Part shown: piece by piece, positions 44,990-55,018 of the stretch
How the letters are laid out: the number at the start of each line of letters is the position of its first letter
Position numbering within the stretch: position 1 is the stretch's first letter
Source: Ipomoea triloba
Taxonomy: Eukaryota > Streptophyta > Magnoliopsida > Solanales > Convolvulaceae
DNA length: 64,000 bases
Direction of reading: 5' to 3'
Assembly: GCF_003576645.1 (NCBI RefSeq)
Contig: NC_044923.1
Coordinates: forward strand, 14,279,226 to 14,343,225
Notes under the pieces: generated by a model
Database searches by the model: none
What the model was told of the DNA's origin: nothing
The model's input: only the letters and a program-made list of their open reading frames with translations
Program-made: the position numbers and the translations under genes

Positions 44990-45117
44990 TGTTACGAAAA
45001 TTTGGCATAACTAAGCCCGTAAGGCTAGCCGATTTTTCGGACAACATTCGTGCCCGCGGGTGTCGGCGCACACGAGTTCAAGCCTTTTCGAACTCATTTT
45101 GGGATTTGATTTGCACC
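44990..45117 (-). mobile_element. Inverted LTR U5 fragment of the Tork-like element
   Basis: On the minus strand it reads ggggtgcaaatcaaatccc through ttttcgtaaca and matches the last 125 bp of the solo LTR at 40797-40920. It is joined directly to truncated gag at 45117/45118, so the segment between mid-gag and U5 has been deleted. Confidence 0.75.
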
Positions 45118-45685
45118 CCCCATCTTCAACTTGACTTAGCAAGGTCTTGAAATCAACCATTTTAAAATCGAGGAATCGGCCAACTACAAATTTCTTTGCG
45201 CTGGCATCCTCGCTTTTATACTTATGGTCCAAGGCTTCCCACAGCGTTTTCGCTGTGCCAATTTTACGATATACATCGTAAAGACCATCACACAGTCCGT
45301 TCAGGATATAGTTGCGGAAAAGGAAGTCTGAATCCTTCCAAATCCCAACTGCCATCACAAACTATTGATCATGTTCCTTCAATTTTGGAACCCTCTCGGT
45401 CAAGAACCGTGACAAGCCGAGAGTTTCCAAGTAAAACAGCATCTTTTGCTGCCACCTTTTGAAATTCGAACCAATTCCGGTGAATTTCTCCGGCCTTTCA
45501 GCCGAACCACTCGGTACCGTAGGTACCCGCATCGTGGGGATGTACCCCTCGGTGCTCCCACCGTCCTGTGAACCAACATTCACTGGTGGAGTCTGGGATT
45601 GGGCAACATTATTGCCGCTCCCACCATTGTTGTTCTCAACAACATTTTCGTTCTCATTGTGAACTGGCAAAACGGGGTTCTCCAT
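45118..45685 (-). pseudogene. Tork-like gag, 5' part, inverted relative to pol
   Basis: It starts MENPVLPVHNEN at 45685 and contains a low-complexity Asn/Gly linker, PEKFTGIGSNFKRWQQKMLF, LSRFLTERVP, a TAG at 45362-45364, and then IWKDSDFLFRNYILNGL, the UBN2-type capsid motif of copia gag. It ends abruptly at 45117. The ATG-proximal leader faces the start of the plus-strand pol at about 45760, so gag and pol are head to head, which no intact copia element shows. Confidence 0.82.
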
Positions 45686-45761
45686 TTCTTCGAGGAAATT
45701 AGAGACAAAAAACAGAAAGGTATAAGGTTTTAAGACTGTTGGGCTATTTAAGCTCAGTGTA

Positions 45762-48700
45762 ATGCCTGTTATCATCAATAAAAGCAAAATTAATTCTGTT
45801 TATTTGGTTGAGTCTTCCAATTTGTGGCATGGTAGACTAGGTCATGTTAATTTTAATTATATGCGTAGATTAATTAGCGTGAACCATATTCCTACGTTTC
45901 AAATAAACACAAATAATAAGTGTGAAATTTGTGTAGAAGCAAAACTAACTAAAGCACCTTTCAAATCGGTTGAAAGGGAATCTGAACCACTTGAATTAAT
46001 CCATAGTGATTTGTGCGATTTTAGATCGATTCAAACGAGAGGTGGTAATAAATATTTTATCACTTTTATCGATGATAGTACATGTTATTGCTATGTGTAT
46101 TTGCTAAAGAGCAAAGACGAAGCCTTGGAAAAATTCATTCTTTATAAGAATGAATAAAGAATGAAGTTGAAAACCAAATTAATCGAAAAATTAAGAAGGT
46201 TAGAAGCGATCGAAGTGGTGAGTATGAAGCACCTATTGGTGAATTCTGTGCAAGTGTAGGAATTATACATGAGTGTACGTCACCTTACTCACCTCAATCG
46301 AACGATGTTGCCGAACGAAAGAATCGTACATTGAAAGACATTATGAATGCGATGCTTATAAGTTCGGGCCTACCTCAAAATATGTGGGGTGAGGCGATTT
46401 TGACAAGTAATTACCTTTTAAATAAAGTATCCCGCAAGAAGCTTGATAAGACTCCTTATGAGCTGTGGAAAGGTTGGAAGCCTTCCTACCAATACCTCAA
46501 AGTGTGGGGGTGTCTTGCCAAGGTTTTGGTACCAACACCTAAGAAAATAAAGATAGGTCTAAAGACTGTGGATTGTATCTTTATCGGCTATGCACATAAC
46601 AATAGTGCTTATCGGTTCTTAGTACACGAGTCCCATAATCCGGACGTACATACGAACACGATAATAGAATCAAGGAATGCATCGGACGTACATACGAACA
46701 CGATAATAGAATCAAGGAATGCATCCTTCTTTGAGAATGTATTTCCTTTTAGGTCTAGTGAGGGACCGAGTACGTCAAAACGAACGTTTGACGAAGCTAT
46801 GGATAATGATAATGGGGAATCTGAGAAAGAACCCGAGCTCAAGCCTAGACGCAGTAAGCGGGCAAGAGTTGAAAAATCATTTGGTCTAGATTTTCTAACT
46901 TACTTGTTAGAGTATGATTCAAAGACTATGGATTGTATCTTTATCAGCTATGCACATAACAGTAGTGCTTATCGGTTCTTAGTACACGAGTCCCATAATG
47001 GACGTACATACGAACACGATAATAGAATCAAGGAATGCATCGGACGTACATACGAACACGATAATAGAATCAAGGAATGCATCCTTCTTTGAGAATGTAT
47101 TTCCTTTTAGGTCTAGTGAGGGACCGAGTACGTCAAAATGAACGTTTGACGAAGCTATGGATAATGATAATGGGGAATCTGAGAAAGAACCCGAGCTCAA
47201 GCCTAGACGCAATAATCGGGCAAGAGTTGAAAAATCATTTGGTCCAGATTTTCTAACTTGTTTATTAGAAAATAAACCGGATTTTCTATCTTGTTTGATA
47301 GAAAATGAGCCTTGAACGTACGTGGAAGCTGTGACTTCTACAGAAGGACCAATGTGGAAAGAGGCTATTAAAAGTGAAGTGGATTCTATTCTACAGAATC
47401 ACATTTGGGAACTTGTTGATCTTCCTCCGGGTAGTAAACCCTTAGGATCCAAGTGGGTTTTTAAAAGGAAGATGAAACCGGACGAGTTCCATAGAGAAGT
47501 ATAAGGCTAGGCTAGTAATTAAGGGTTACAGGCAACGCGAGGGCCTTGATTACTTCGACACGTATTCTCCCGTAACGAGAATAAACTCCATTCGGTTGAT
47601 ACTTGCCATAGCCGCGTTGCGGAATTTGGAAGTTCATCAAATGGACGTGAAAACAGCTTTCTTAAATGACGAGTTAGATGAAGAGATCTATATGGAACAA
47701 CCCGAAGGGTTCGTTGTTCCGGGCCAAGAAAGGAAAGTCTGTAAGTTGGTTAAATCGTTATATGGGTTAAAACAAGCGCCTAAGCAATGGCACGAGAAGT
47801 TTAACCATGTGATGTTAACCAATGGTTTTAAAATAAACGAAAGTGACAAGTGTGTCTACATTAAGGAAACGGTAGACGGGTATGTCATTCTTTGTTTATA
47901 CGTAGATGATATACTCATCGTTGGTAGTAATGATCGGATGATCAAATCTACCAAAAACATGTTAAATGCAAGATTTGACATGAAAGATATGGGTTTGGCT
48001 GATTTAATCCTTGGGATTAAAATCATTAGAAGACCTGACGGTCTTGTGTTGAGCCAATCTCATTATATTGACAAAATCCTTGAAAAATTCAACAAGGATG
48101 ATGATCAATTGGCTAGAACACCGTTTGATACAAACGTCCATCTAACCAAGAACCATGGAGAGGGTATTTCTCAAGTAGAATATGCTCGGGTTATTGGTAG
48201 TTTGATGTATCTTATAAGTTGTACTAGGCCGGATATTGCCTTTGCGGTTAGTAAACTCAGTAGATATATGAGTAACCCCGGTGATATGCACTGGAAGGCA
48301 ATAGTAAAGGTTATGAGATACCTCAAGTATACTCGTGACTTTGGACTGCACTATACCAGATATCCTACTGTACTTGAAGGGTATAGCGACGCTAACTGGA
48401 TATCGGATGTTAAGGACTCTAAGTCCACGAGTGGCTATGTGTTTACACTAGCCAGTGCAGCCGTTGCATGGAAATCTTCTAAACAGACCGTGATAGCTAG
48501 ATCCACAATGGAATCTGAGCTGATAGCCTTGGACAAATGTTGTGAAGAGGCTGAATGGCTACGCCCATTTTCTAGAAGATATTCCTAATTGGGAAAGACC
48601 TGTACCTCCAATTTGTGTGCATTGTGATAGTCAAGCCACACTTGGACGAGTACGGAGTCATATGTATAATGGTAAGTCTAGACATATACGTCGTAGACAT

Positions 48701-48850
48701 AATACCATTAGACAACTTCTCACAACAGGTTTTGTCTCGGTTGACTACGTGAAGTCAAAAGACAATATAACGGATCCGTTAACCAAAGGGTTGAGCAAAG
48801 AAGTTGTGGAGAAGCTTACACGAGGAATGGGGCTAAAGCCCTTGGTATAA
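45762..48850 (+). pseudogene. Tork-like Ty1/copia pol (GAG-pre-integrase, integrase, RT, RNase H)
   Basis: In order: GAG-pre-integrase (NLWHGRLGHVNF, CEICVEAKL), integrase (LIHSDLCDF, VRSDRSGEY, QSNDVAERKN), RT from about 47340 ([23 protein letters not shown], intact [11 protein letters not shown]), and RNase H ([23 protein letters not shown], then NITDPLTKGLSKE). Protease is absent. Frame changes occur near 46157 (a short duplication around aagaatga), in the second copy of a 360-bp duplication, near 47300 (a TGA before TYVEAV), near 47495 and near 48560. The reading ends at LKPLV, TAA 48848-48850. Confidence 0.92.
46561..47266 (+). repeat. 360-bp tandem duplication within pol, each copy with an inner 42-bp duplication
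   Basis: Copy 1 begins aaagactgtggattgt (46561) and copy 2 aaagactatggattgt (46921). In each, a 42-bp unit starting ggacgtacatacg is doubled (46642/46684 and 47000/47042). The copies differ at scattered single bases, and copy 2 lacks two bases (cataatccgg against cataatgg), which shifts its frame. Two variant versions of one locus placed end to end would look like this. Confidence 0.9.
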
Positions 48851-49017
48851 AAAGTCCTATAGTGGATACCCAACCTAGCTAGCACCTAGGTTCAATGGGA
48901 TAACTAAATTATAGAACGAAGTGTGTCACTGTGGGGGTCTCGGACTTCCTACTATTCCTCGTTAAGAACAGTGGCTCCTGCACGAGGTTAGCATGTTGAT
49001 GCTTTAATGATTCGATT

Positions 49018-49143
49018 TGTTAGGAATATATTATTTCACATATTATTTGTATTCCATTAGGACTCTAGTTTATGTTATTTATTATATGTGTTGTACTGTT
49101 TTGTTATTCAATAGAACGATTACAGATATATCAAATCCTCATC
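49018..49143 (+). mobile_element. Ale-like LTR1
   Basis: It opens TGTTAGGAATATATTATTTC and runs to AAATCCTCA (49141) plus TC; the primer site TGGTATCAGTAG (initiator-Met tRNA type) follows at 49144. CGATT precedes it. Confidence 0.88.
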
Positions 49144-49174
49144 TGGTATCAGTAGTCTCCAGGACTCTCCTTCT

Positions 49175-49583
49175 ATGGCAGATCAGGGAAACAACGACGG
49201 TTCTGTTCAGGCCTCATCTGAACGGACTGTTTCTGACTTTGTGTCTCCTCCCGCTTTTCATACCGGTTCTTTGTCGTCTGCCCATCACTACGTTTCGATT
49301 AAGTTGACGAATGATAATTTCCTGTTTTGGAGAACCCAATTGACGCCATTTTTGCGTGGCCAAAGTCTGCTTGGGTTTGTTGATGGTACATTCCCATGTC
49401 CGACAGCGGAGGTGGCTACAGCTTCACCGACTGCTGCGGCACTAGCGGCGGCGTCCACGGCAGACAGCGAGGCGGCTTCGGCGGCGGCGGCTACTGCTCG
49501 TGCTGCGTGGCTCCGTCAAGATCAGGCCGTTCTTTCGCTTCTGATCTCCTCTCTGTCGGAGGAAACGCTACCGCTCGCGATTG
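49175..49583 (+). pseudogene. Ale-like gag, 5' part, first copy
   Basis: It starts MADQGNNDGSVQASSERTVS at 49175 and includes YVSIKLTNDNFLFWRTQLTP, FVDGTFPCP, an Ala-rich stretch, and LLISSLSEETLPLAI, the normal N-terminal gag of this lineage. It is cut off by LTR2 at 49584 after 136 codons. Confidence 0.85.
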
Positions 49584-49709
49584 TGTTAGAAATATATTAT
49601 TTCACATATTATTTGTATTCCATTAGGACTCTAGTTTATGTTATTTATTATATGTGTTGTACTGTTTTGTTATTCAATAGAACGATTACAGATATATCAA
49701 ATCCTCATC
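49584..49709 (+). mobile_element. Ale-like LTR2 (internal)
   Basis: It matches LTR1 except for one visible change (TGTTAGA for TGTTAGG) and is followed by the same primer site. It interrupts the first gag copy. Confidence 0.88.
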
Positions 49710-49740
49710 TGGTATCAGTAGTCTCCAGGACTCTCCTTCT

Positions 49741-49970
49741 ATGGCAGATCAGGGAAACAACGACGGTTCTGTTCAGGCCTCATCTGAACGGACTGTTTCT
49801 GACTTTGTGTCTCCTCCCGCTTTTCATACCGGTTTTTTGTCGTCTGCCCATCACTATGTTTCGATTAAGTTGACGAATGATAATTTCCTGTTTTGGAGAA
49901 CCCAATTGACGCCATTTTTGCGTGGCCAGAGTCTGCTTGGGTTTGTTGATGGTACATTCCCATGTCATTA
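49741..49970 (+). pseudogene. Ale-like gag, second copy, truncated
   Basis: It repeats the start of the first copy nearly identically, to FVDGTFPC (76 codons), then ends in TAA. Gag C-terminus, protease and the start of integrase are deleted, because integrase sequence starts at 49981. Confidence 0.85.
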
Positions 49971-49980
49971 ATTCCAATAC

Positions 49981-52614
49981 ATGAGAGCACCCCGGATTTC
50001 TTTTGGTGGCTTCCGTTATTTTGTTTTATTTGTTGATGATTACACGCGATTTACCTGGCTTTATCCTATGCGTGCAAAATCGGATTTGTATTCTATTTTT
50101 GACAAGTTTCGGTCACTAGTTGAACGCTCGTTTTCTCGTAAAATTGTGTCTCTACAATCTGATTTAGGGGGAGAATATAAGAAACTTCACGCGACTCTGT
50201 CTGCTCTTGGTATTCGTCACACGCAATCCTGTGCGTATACTCATGAGCAGAATGGTCGCGTTGAACGTAGGCATAGGCATGTTGTTGAAATGAGCTTGGC
50301 ATTAATGGCCCAGGCTTCTGTTCCTTCTCGTTTTTGGGACTTTGCCTTTGAGACAGCTGTCTATCTGATTAATCGTATGCCTACTCGTGTGTTAAATAAT
50401 GACTCGCCACATTTTCGTTTACATCGATCTCCGCCCTCTTATTCATTCATGCGTATTTTTGGCTGTCTCTGCTTTCCACTTTTACGGCCGTACAATCGTA
50501 ATAAGCTTCAGTTTCGCTCCACTCCCTGTGTCTTTCTTGGTTATCCTGACTCTTTCCGTGGCTATCGTTGTTTAGATCTCAGCACTAACAAGGTTTTTAT
50601 CTGTCGCCATGTGCGATTCGATGAGACTGTTTTCCCTTTTGCTGCTTCTGATTCTTTGCAGGCTTTTGTGCCAGTCTCTGTTCCTTGGGGGGTTGCTCCG
50701 GTTGTTTTCGTGGCAGCTCCGGGTCTTGATGCTAGGGATCCTGTCCCAGTTCGTGGGCCGGTTGGTGTGGCTGCTGCGGACCATAGCCCGGTTCGTGAGT
50801 CTTCAGGTACAGTGCCGGTTGGTGTGACTACTACTCAGCCTAGGACTGGTCGTGCTCGTTCACGAGCCGTCACACGGGGTCCTCGATCTCACTCTATGGC
50901 ATTACGAGCCGTCACACGGGGTCCTCGATCTCACTCTATGGCATTACGTAGCATGGGGCCGGGTCCTCGATCTCACTCTATGGCATTACGTAGCATGGGG
51001 CCGACTCAACATGTTGCTTTGACTTCGGTGGTTGGTTTACCTGAGCCTACCTGCTATTCTCAGGCGGTTCAGGTGGGTTTACCTGAGCCTACCTGCTATT
51101 CTCAGGCGGTTCAGGTGCCCGAGTGGCGTGAGGCGATGGATCTTGAGTTTAATGCGCTTCTTCACAATCACATGTGGCGGCTGGTTCCATTTGCTCCAGG
51201 TATGAATGTTGTGGGGTGCAAATGGGTGTTTCGGGCTAAGAGGAAGGCGGATGGCTCTATTGAGCGTTATAAGGCTCGTCTTGTGGCGAAGGGTTTCAAT
51301 CAAGTGGCTGGACAAGATTTCTTTGACACTTTCAGCCCGGTGGTCAAGCCGACTACAGTTCGGCTTCTTTTGTCTTTGGCTGTGTCTCGAGGATGGAATA
51401 TTCGGCAGCTGGACATACATAATGCCTTCTTGAATGGTGCTTTGGCAGAGACGGTGTATATGCGTCAACCCCCAGGCTACGAAGACAAGACTCAGCCGGA
51501 TCATGTTTGTTTACTTCAGAGTTCTTTGTATGGCCTGAAACAGGCACCTCGTGCGTGGTTCACTAGATTACATGATTTTCTGGTTTCTGTTGGGTTTGTT
51601 CCGTCGAAAACGGATGTTTCACTGTTTGTCTATTCCGCTGGTTCTATGCAGTTATATCTGTTGGTCTACGTTGATGATATTCTCATTATGGGGTCTGATC
51701 CGGGTCGTGTCTCGGGTCTTATTGCAAAGATGGCGGTGGAGTTCAAGGTTCGTGATATGGGGGCTCCGTCGTTCTTTCTCGGTATTCAGACGATTCCTGT
51801 CTCTAGTGGCATGCTTCTCTCTCAGCAACGCTATATGACGGATATTCTCAAGCGTTCCGGGATGGTTGATTGTAAACCTGTTTCTACTCCGGTGTCTTTA
51901 GTTCGGGATCCTACTGATTCTTCTGTTCCTTATGCTGACCCGACGCAGTACCGCAGCCTCGCGGGTGCTCTTCAGTATCTCACTGTGACTCGTCCGGATC
52001 TGTCCTTTGCGGTGAACAAGCTCTGTCAACATATGCATGCTCCAACCACGGTACACTAGGGTATGTTGAAGCGTGTCTTACGGTATATTAAGGGCACTCT
52101 GCATTTTGGGCTTCGTGTCTCTCCGTCTGTGTCTGTTGACCTGCATGCATTCTCGGATTCGGATTGGGCTGGTAGTCCGGAGGATCGAAAATCTACTAGT
52201 GGCTTTGCTGTGTTTCTTGGTGGTAATTTGGTCTCGTGGTCGTGCCGGAAACAGCGGACTGTTGCTCGTTCATCCACTGAAGCTAAGTACAAGGCCCTTG
52301 CTGATGTCTCTGCGGAGGTTACTTGGTTGGTGTCTCTACTCCGTGAGATTGGTCAGTCCTCTGGTTCAGTGCCTCGGTTGTGGTGTGACAACCTTGGTGC
52401 TACTTACTTATGTGCTAATCTCGTTTTTCACGCGCGCACTAAGCACGTCGAAATTGATTATCATTTTGTTCGGGATAAGGTGTCCAAGAAGGAGTTGCAG
52501 GTACATTTAATCTCTACGAAGGACCAGCTTGCAGACATCTTCACCAAACCACTGTCAAGTATGCGGTTTGCTTCACTTCGGGACAAGCTCAATGTTGTTT
52601 CTCACTCCTCTTGA
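49981..52614 (+). pseudogene. Ale-like Ty1/copia pol (integrase core, RT, RNase H)
   Basis: It opens in mid-integrase (APRISFGGFRYFVLFVDDYT), so the zinc finger and first catalytic Asp are missing. LQSDLGGEY and EQNGRVERRHRH give the other two. RT has QLDIHNAFLNG and the intact box LVYVDDILIMGS. RNase H is in GYSD-like [23 protein letters not shown] and [15 protein letters not shown] at 52057-52059 stands where Trp is expected ([13 protein letters not shown]); the frame is otherwise open for nearly 880 codons. Between integrase and RT it carries 42-bp duplications. The stop and missing integrase parts make it inactive. Confidence 0.92.
50862..51116 (+). repeat. Three separate 42-bp duplications in the integrase-RT linker
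   Basis: Window A (acgagccgtcacacgg... ending ggcatt) is doubled at 50862/50904. Window B (gggtcctcgatctcac... ending catggggcc) is doubled next to it, ending at about 51002. Window C (ggtttacctgagcctacc... ending caggtg) is doubled at 51033/51075. Every jump is exactly 42 bp. In the second copy of this locus (52918 onward) window C is single. Confidence 0.9.
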
Positions 52615-52916
52615 GCTTGAGGGGGAGTGTTAGGAATATATTATTTCACATATTATTTGTATTCCATTAGGACTCTAGTTTATGTTATTTATTATATGTG
52701 TTGTACTGTTTTGTTATTCAATAGAACGATTACAGATATATCAAATCCTCATCCGATTGTCATCTGACATATGCTGTGTATGCAATGTCGATGGACATAT
52801 GTTGAGTTGCGGGAAACTCGAGAAAGAATCACCTATGTGAGAGAGAAGTGAGGGTCACTTTGTGACACCCGAGATTTTTAGCTCCCAATTTCGTTTATTT
52901 GAATTTCCAAAATTAT

Positions 52917-52917
52917 N
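52917..52917. other. Assembly gap (single N)
   Basis: This is the only ambiguous base in the window. Sequence to the left (ccaaaattat) reappears at 54761-54772, and sequence to the right (tgacttcggtggtt) is also found at 51020, so the two flanking contigs overlap. Confidence 0.98.
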
Positions 52918-54772
52918 TGACTTCGGTGGTTGGTTTACCTGAGCCTACCTGCTATTCTCAGGCGGTTCAGGTGCCCGAGTGGCGTGAGGCGATGGATCTT
53001 GAGTTTAATGCGCTTCTTCACAATCACATGTGGCGGCTGGTTCCATTTGCTCCAGGTATGAATGTTGTGGGGTGCAAATGGGTGTTTCGGGCTAAGAGGA
53101 AGGCGGATGGCTCTATTGAGCGTTATAAGGCTCGTCTTGTGGCGAAGGGTTTCAATCAAGTGGCTGGACAAGATTTCTTTGACACTTTCAGCCCGGTGGT
53201 CAAGCCGACTACAGTTCGGCTTCTTTTGTCTTTGGCTGTGTCTCGAGGATGGAATATTCGGCAGCTGGACATACATAATGCCTTCTTGAATGGTGCTTTG
53301 GCAGAGACGGTGTATATGCGTCAACCCCCAGGCTACGAAGACAAGACTCAGCCGGATCATGTTTGTTTACTTCAGAGTTCTTTGTATGGCCTGAAACAGG
53401 CACCTCGTGCGTGGTTCACTAGATTACATGATTTTCTGGTTTCTGTTGGGTTTGTTCCGTCGAAAACGGATGTTTCACTGTTTGTCTATTCCGCTGGTTC
53501 TATGCAGTTATATCTGTTGGTCTACGTTGATGATATTCTCATTATGGGGTCTGATCCGGGTCGTGTCTCGGGTCTTATTGCAAAGATGGCGGTGGAGTTC
53601 AAGGTTCGTGATATGGGGGCTCCGTCGTTCTTTCTCGGTATTCAGACGATTCCTGTCTCTAGTGGCATGCTTCTCTCTCAGCAACGCTATATGACGGATA
53701 TTCTCAAGCGTTCCGGGATGGTTGATTGTAAACCTGTTTCTACTCCGGTGTCTTTAGTTCGGGATCCTACTGATTCTTCTGTTCCTTATGCTGACCCGAC
53801 GCAGTACCGCAGCCTCGCGGGTGCTCTTCAGTATCTCACTGTGACTCGTCCGGATCTGTCCTTTGCGGTGAACAAGCTCTGTCAACATATGCATGCTCCA
53901 ACCACGGTACACTAGGGTATGTTGAAGCGTGTCTTACGGTATATTAAGGGCACTCTGCATTTTGGGCTTCGTGTCTCTCCGTCTGTGTCTGTTGACCTGC
54001 ATGCATTCTCGGATTCGGATTGGGCTGGTAGTCCGGAGGATCGAAAATCTACTAGTGGCTTTGCTGTGTTTCTTGGTGGTAATTTGGTCTCGTGGTCGTG
54101 CCGGAAACAGCGGACTGTTGCTCGTTCATCCACTGAAGCTAAGTACAAGGCCCTTGCTGATGTCTCTGCGGAGGTTACTTGGTTGGTGTCTCTACTCCGT
54201 GAGATTGGTCAGTCCTCTGGTTCAGTGCCTCGGTTGTGGTGTGACAACCTTGGTGCTACTTACTTATGTGCTAATCTCGTTTTTCACGCGCGCACTAAGC
54301 ACGTCGAAATTGATTATCATTTTGTTCGGGATAAGGTGTCCAAGAAGGAGTTGCAGGTACATTTAATCTCTACGAAGGACCAGCTTGCAGACATCTTCAC
54401 CAAACCACTGTCAAGTATGCGGTTTGCTTCACTTCGGGACAAGCTCAATGTTGTTTCTCACTCCTCTTGAGCTTGAGGGGGAGTGTTAGGAATATATTAT
54501 TTCACATATTATTTGTATTCCATTAGGACTCTAGTTTATGTTATTTATTATATGTGTTGTACTGTTTTGTTATTCAATAGAACGATTACAGATATATCAA
54601 ATCCTCATCCGATTGTCATCTGACATATGCTGTGTATGCAATGTCGATGGACATATGTTGAGTTGCGGGAAACTCGAGAAAGAATCACCTATGTGAGAGA
54701 GAAGTGAGGGTCACTTTGTGACACCCGAGATTTTTAGCTCCCAATTTCGTTTATTTGAATTTCCAAAATTAT
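52918..54772 (+). other. Probable false duplication of 51020-52916 (unmerged contig overlap)
   Basis: From 52973 onward every base I compared is identical to the sequence 1,856 positions earlier: RT, the TAG at 53913-53915, RNase H, LTR, the spacer of the Tork-like element and the first 56 bp of the solo LTR. The only difference seen is the single instead of doubled window C at its start. Frames at 52899-53915 and 53919-54470 therefore repeat those at 51020-52059 and 52063-52614. It should not be counted as a second element copy. Confidence 0.9.
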
Positions 54773-54963
54773 CCCTAATTCATTCTCAATGTTCATTTGG
54801 CCCCTAATCCATGTTCATTGGACTATACTATTATGTTCATATTCATTGGTACCATGAACCCTATTCATTTGGACCAAATAGTTATGATACTATCTAATAT
54901 ATTTTTATATAATTATGATTATGATATTTTATACTTTGAATTATATGGTACATATATCAACAA

Positions 54964-55018
<55 letters not shown>

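Larger units (their letters stand above)
49018..52753 (+). mobile_element. Ale-like Ty1/copia element with about 125-bp LTRs, internally deleted, TSD CGATT
   Basis: Order: LTR1 (49018-49143), gag 5' part (49175-49583), LTR2 (49584-49709), truncated gag (49741-49970), partial integrase, RT and RNase H, polypurine tract gagggggag (52619-52627), LTR3 (52628-52753). CGATT at 49013-49017 and 52754-52758 flank LTR1 and LTR3. It lies in the pol-3' spacer of the Tork-like element. The very short LTRs and polyprotein sequence suggest the Ale lineage. The extra LTR-gag unit and the deletion from gag to integrase make it defective. Confidence 0.85.

Noticed and set aside
49578..52759. CGATTG before LTR2 and after LTR3 as target duplication of an inner element
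   Set aside because: The DNA after LTR3 continues the Tork-like spacer, not the interrupted gag, so LTR1 and LTR3 are the true outer pair.
52918..54772. A second Ale-like insertion
   Set aside because: Identity to 51020-52916 includes flanking non-element DNA and the same nonsense codon, and the copies meet at an N; contig overlap explains it.
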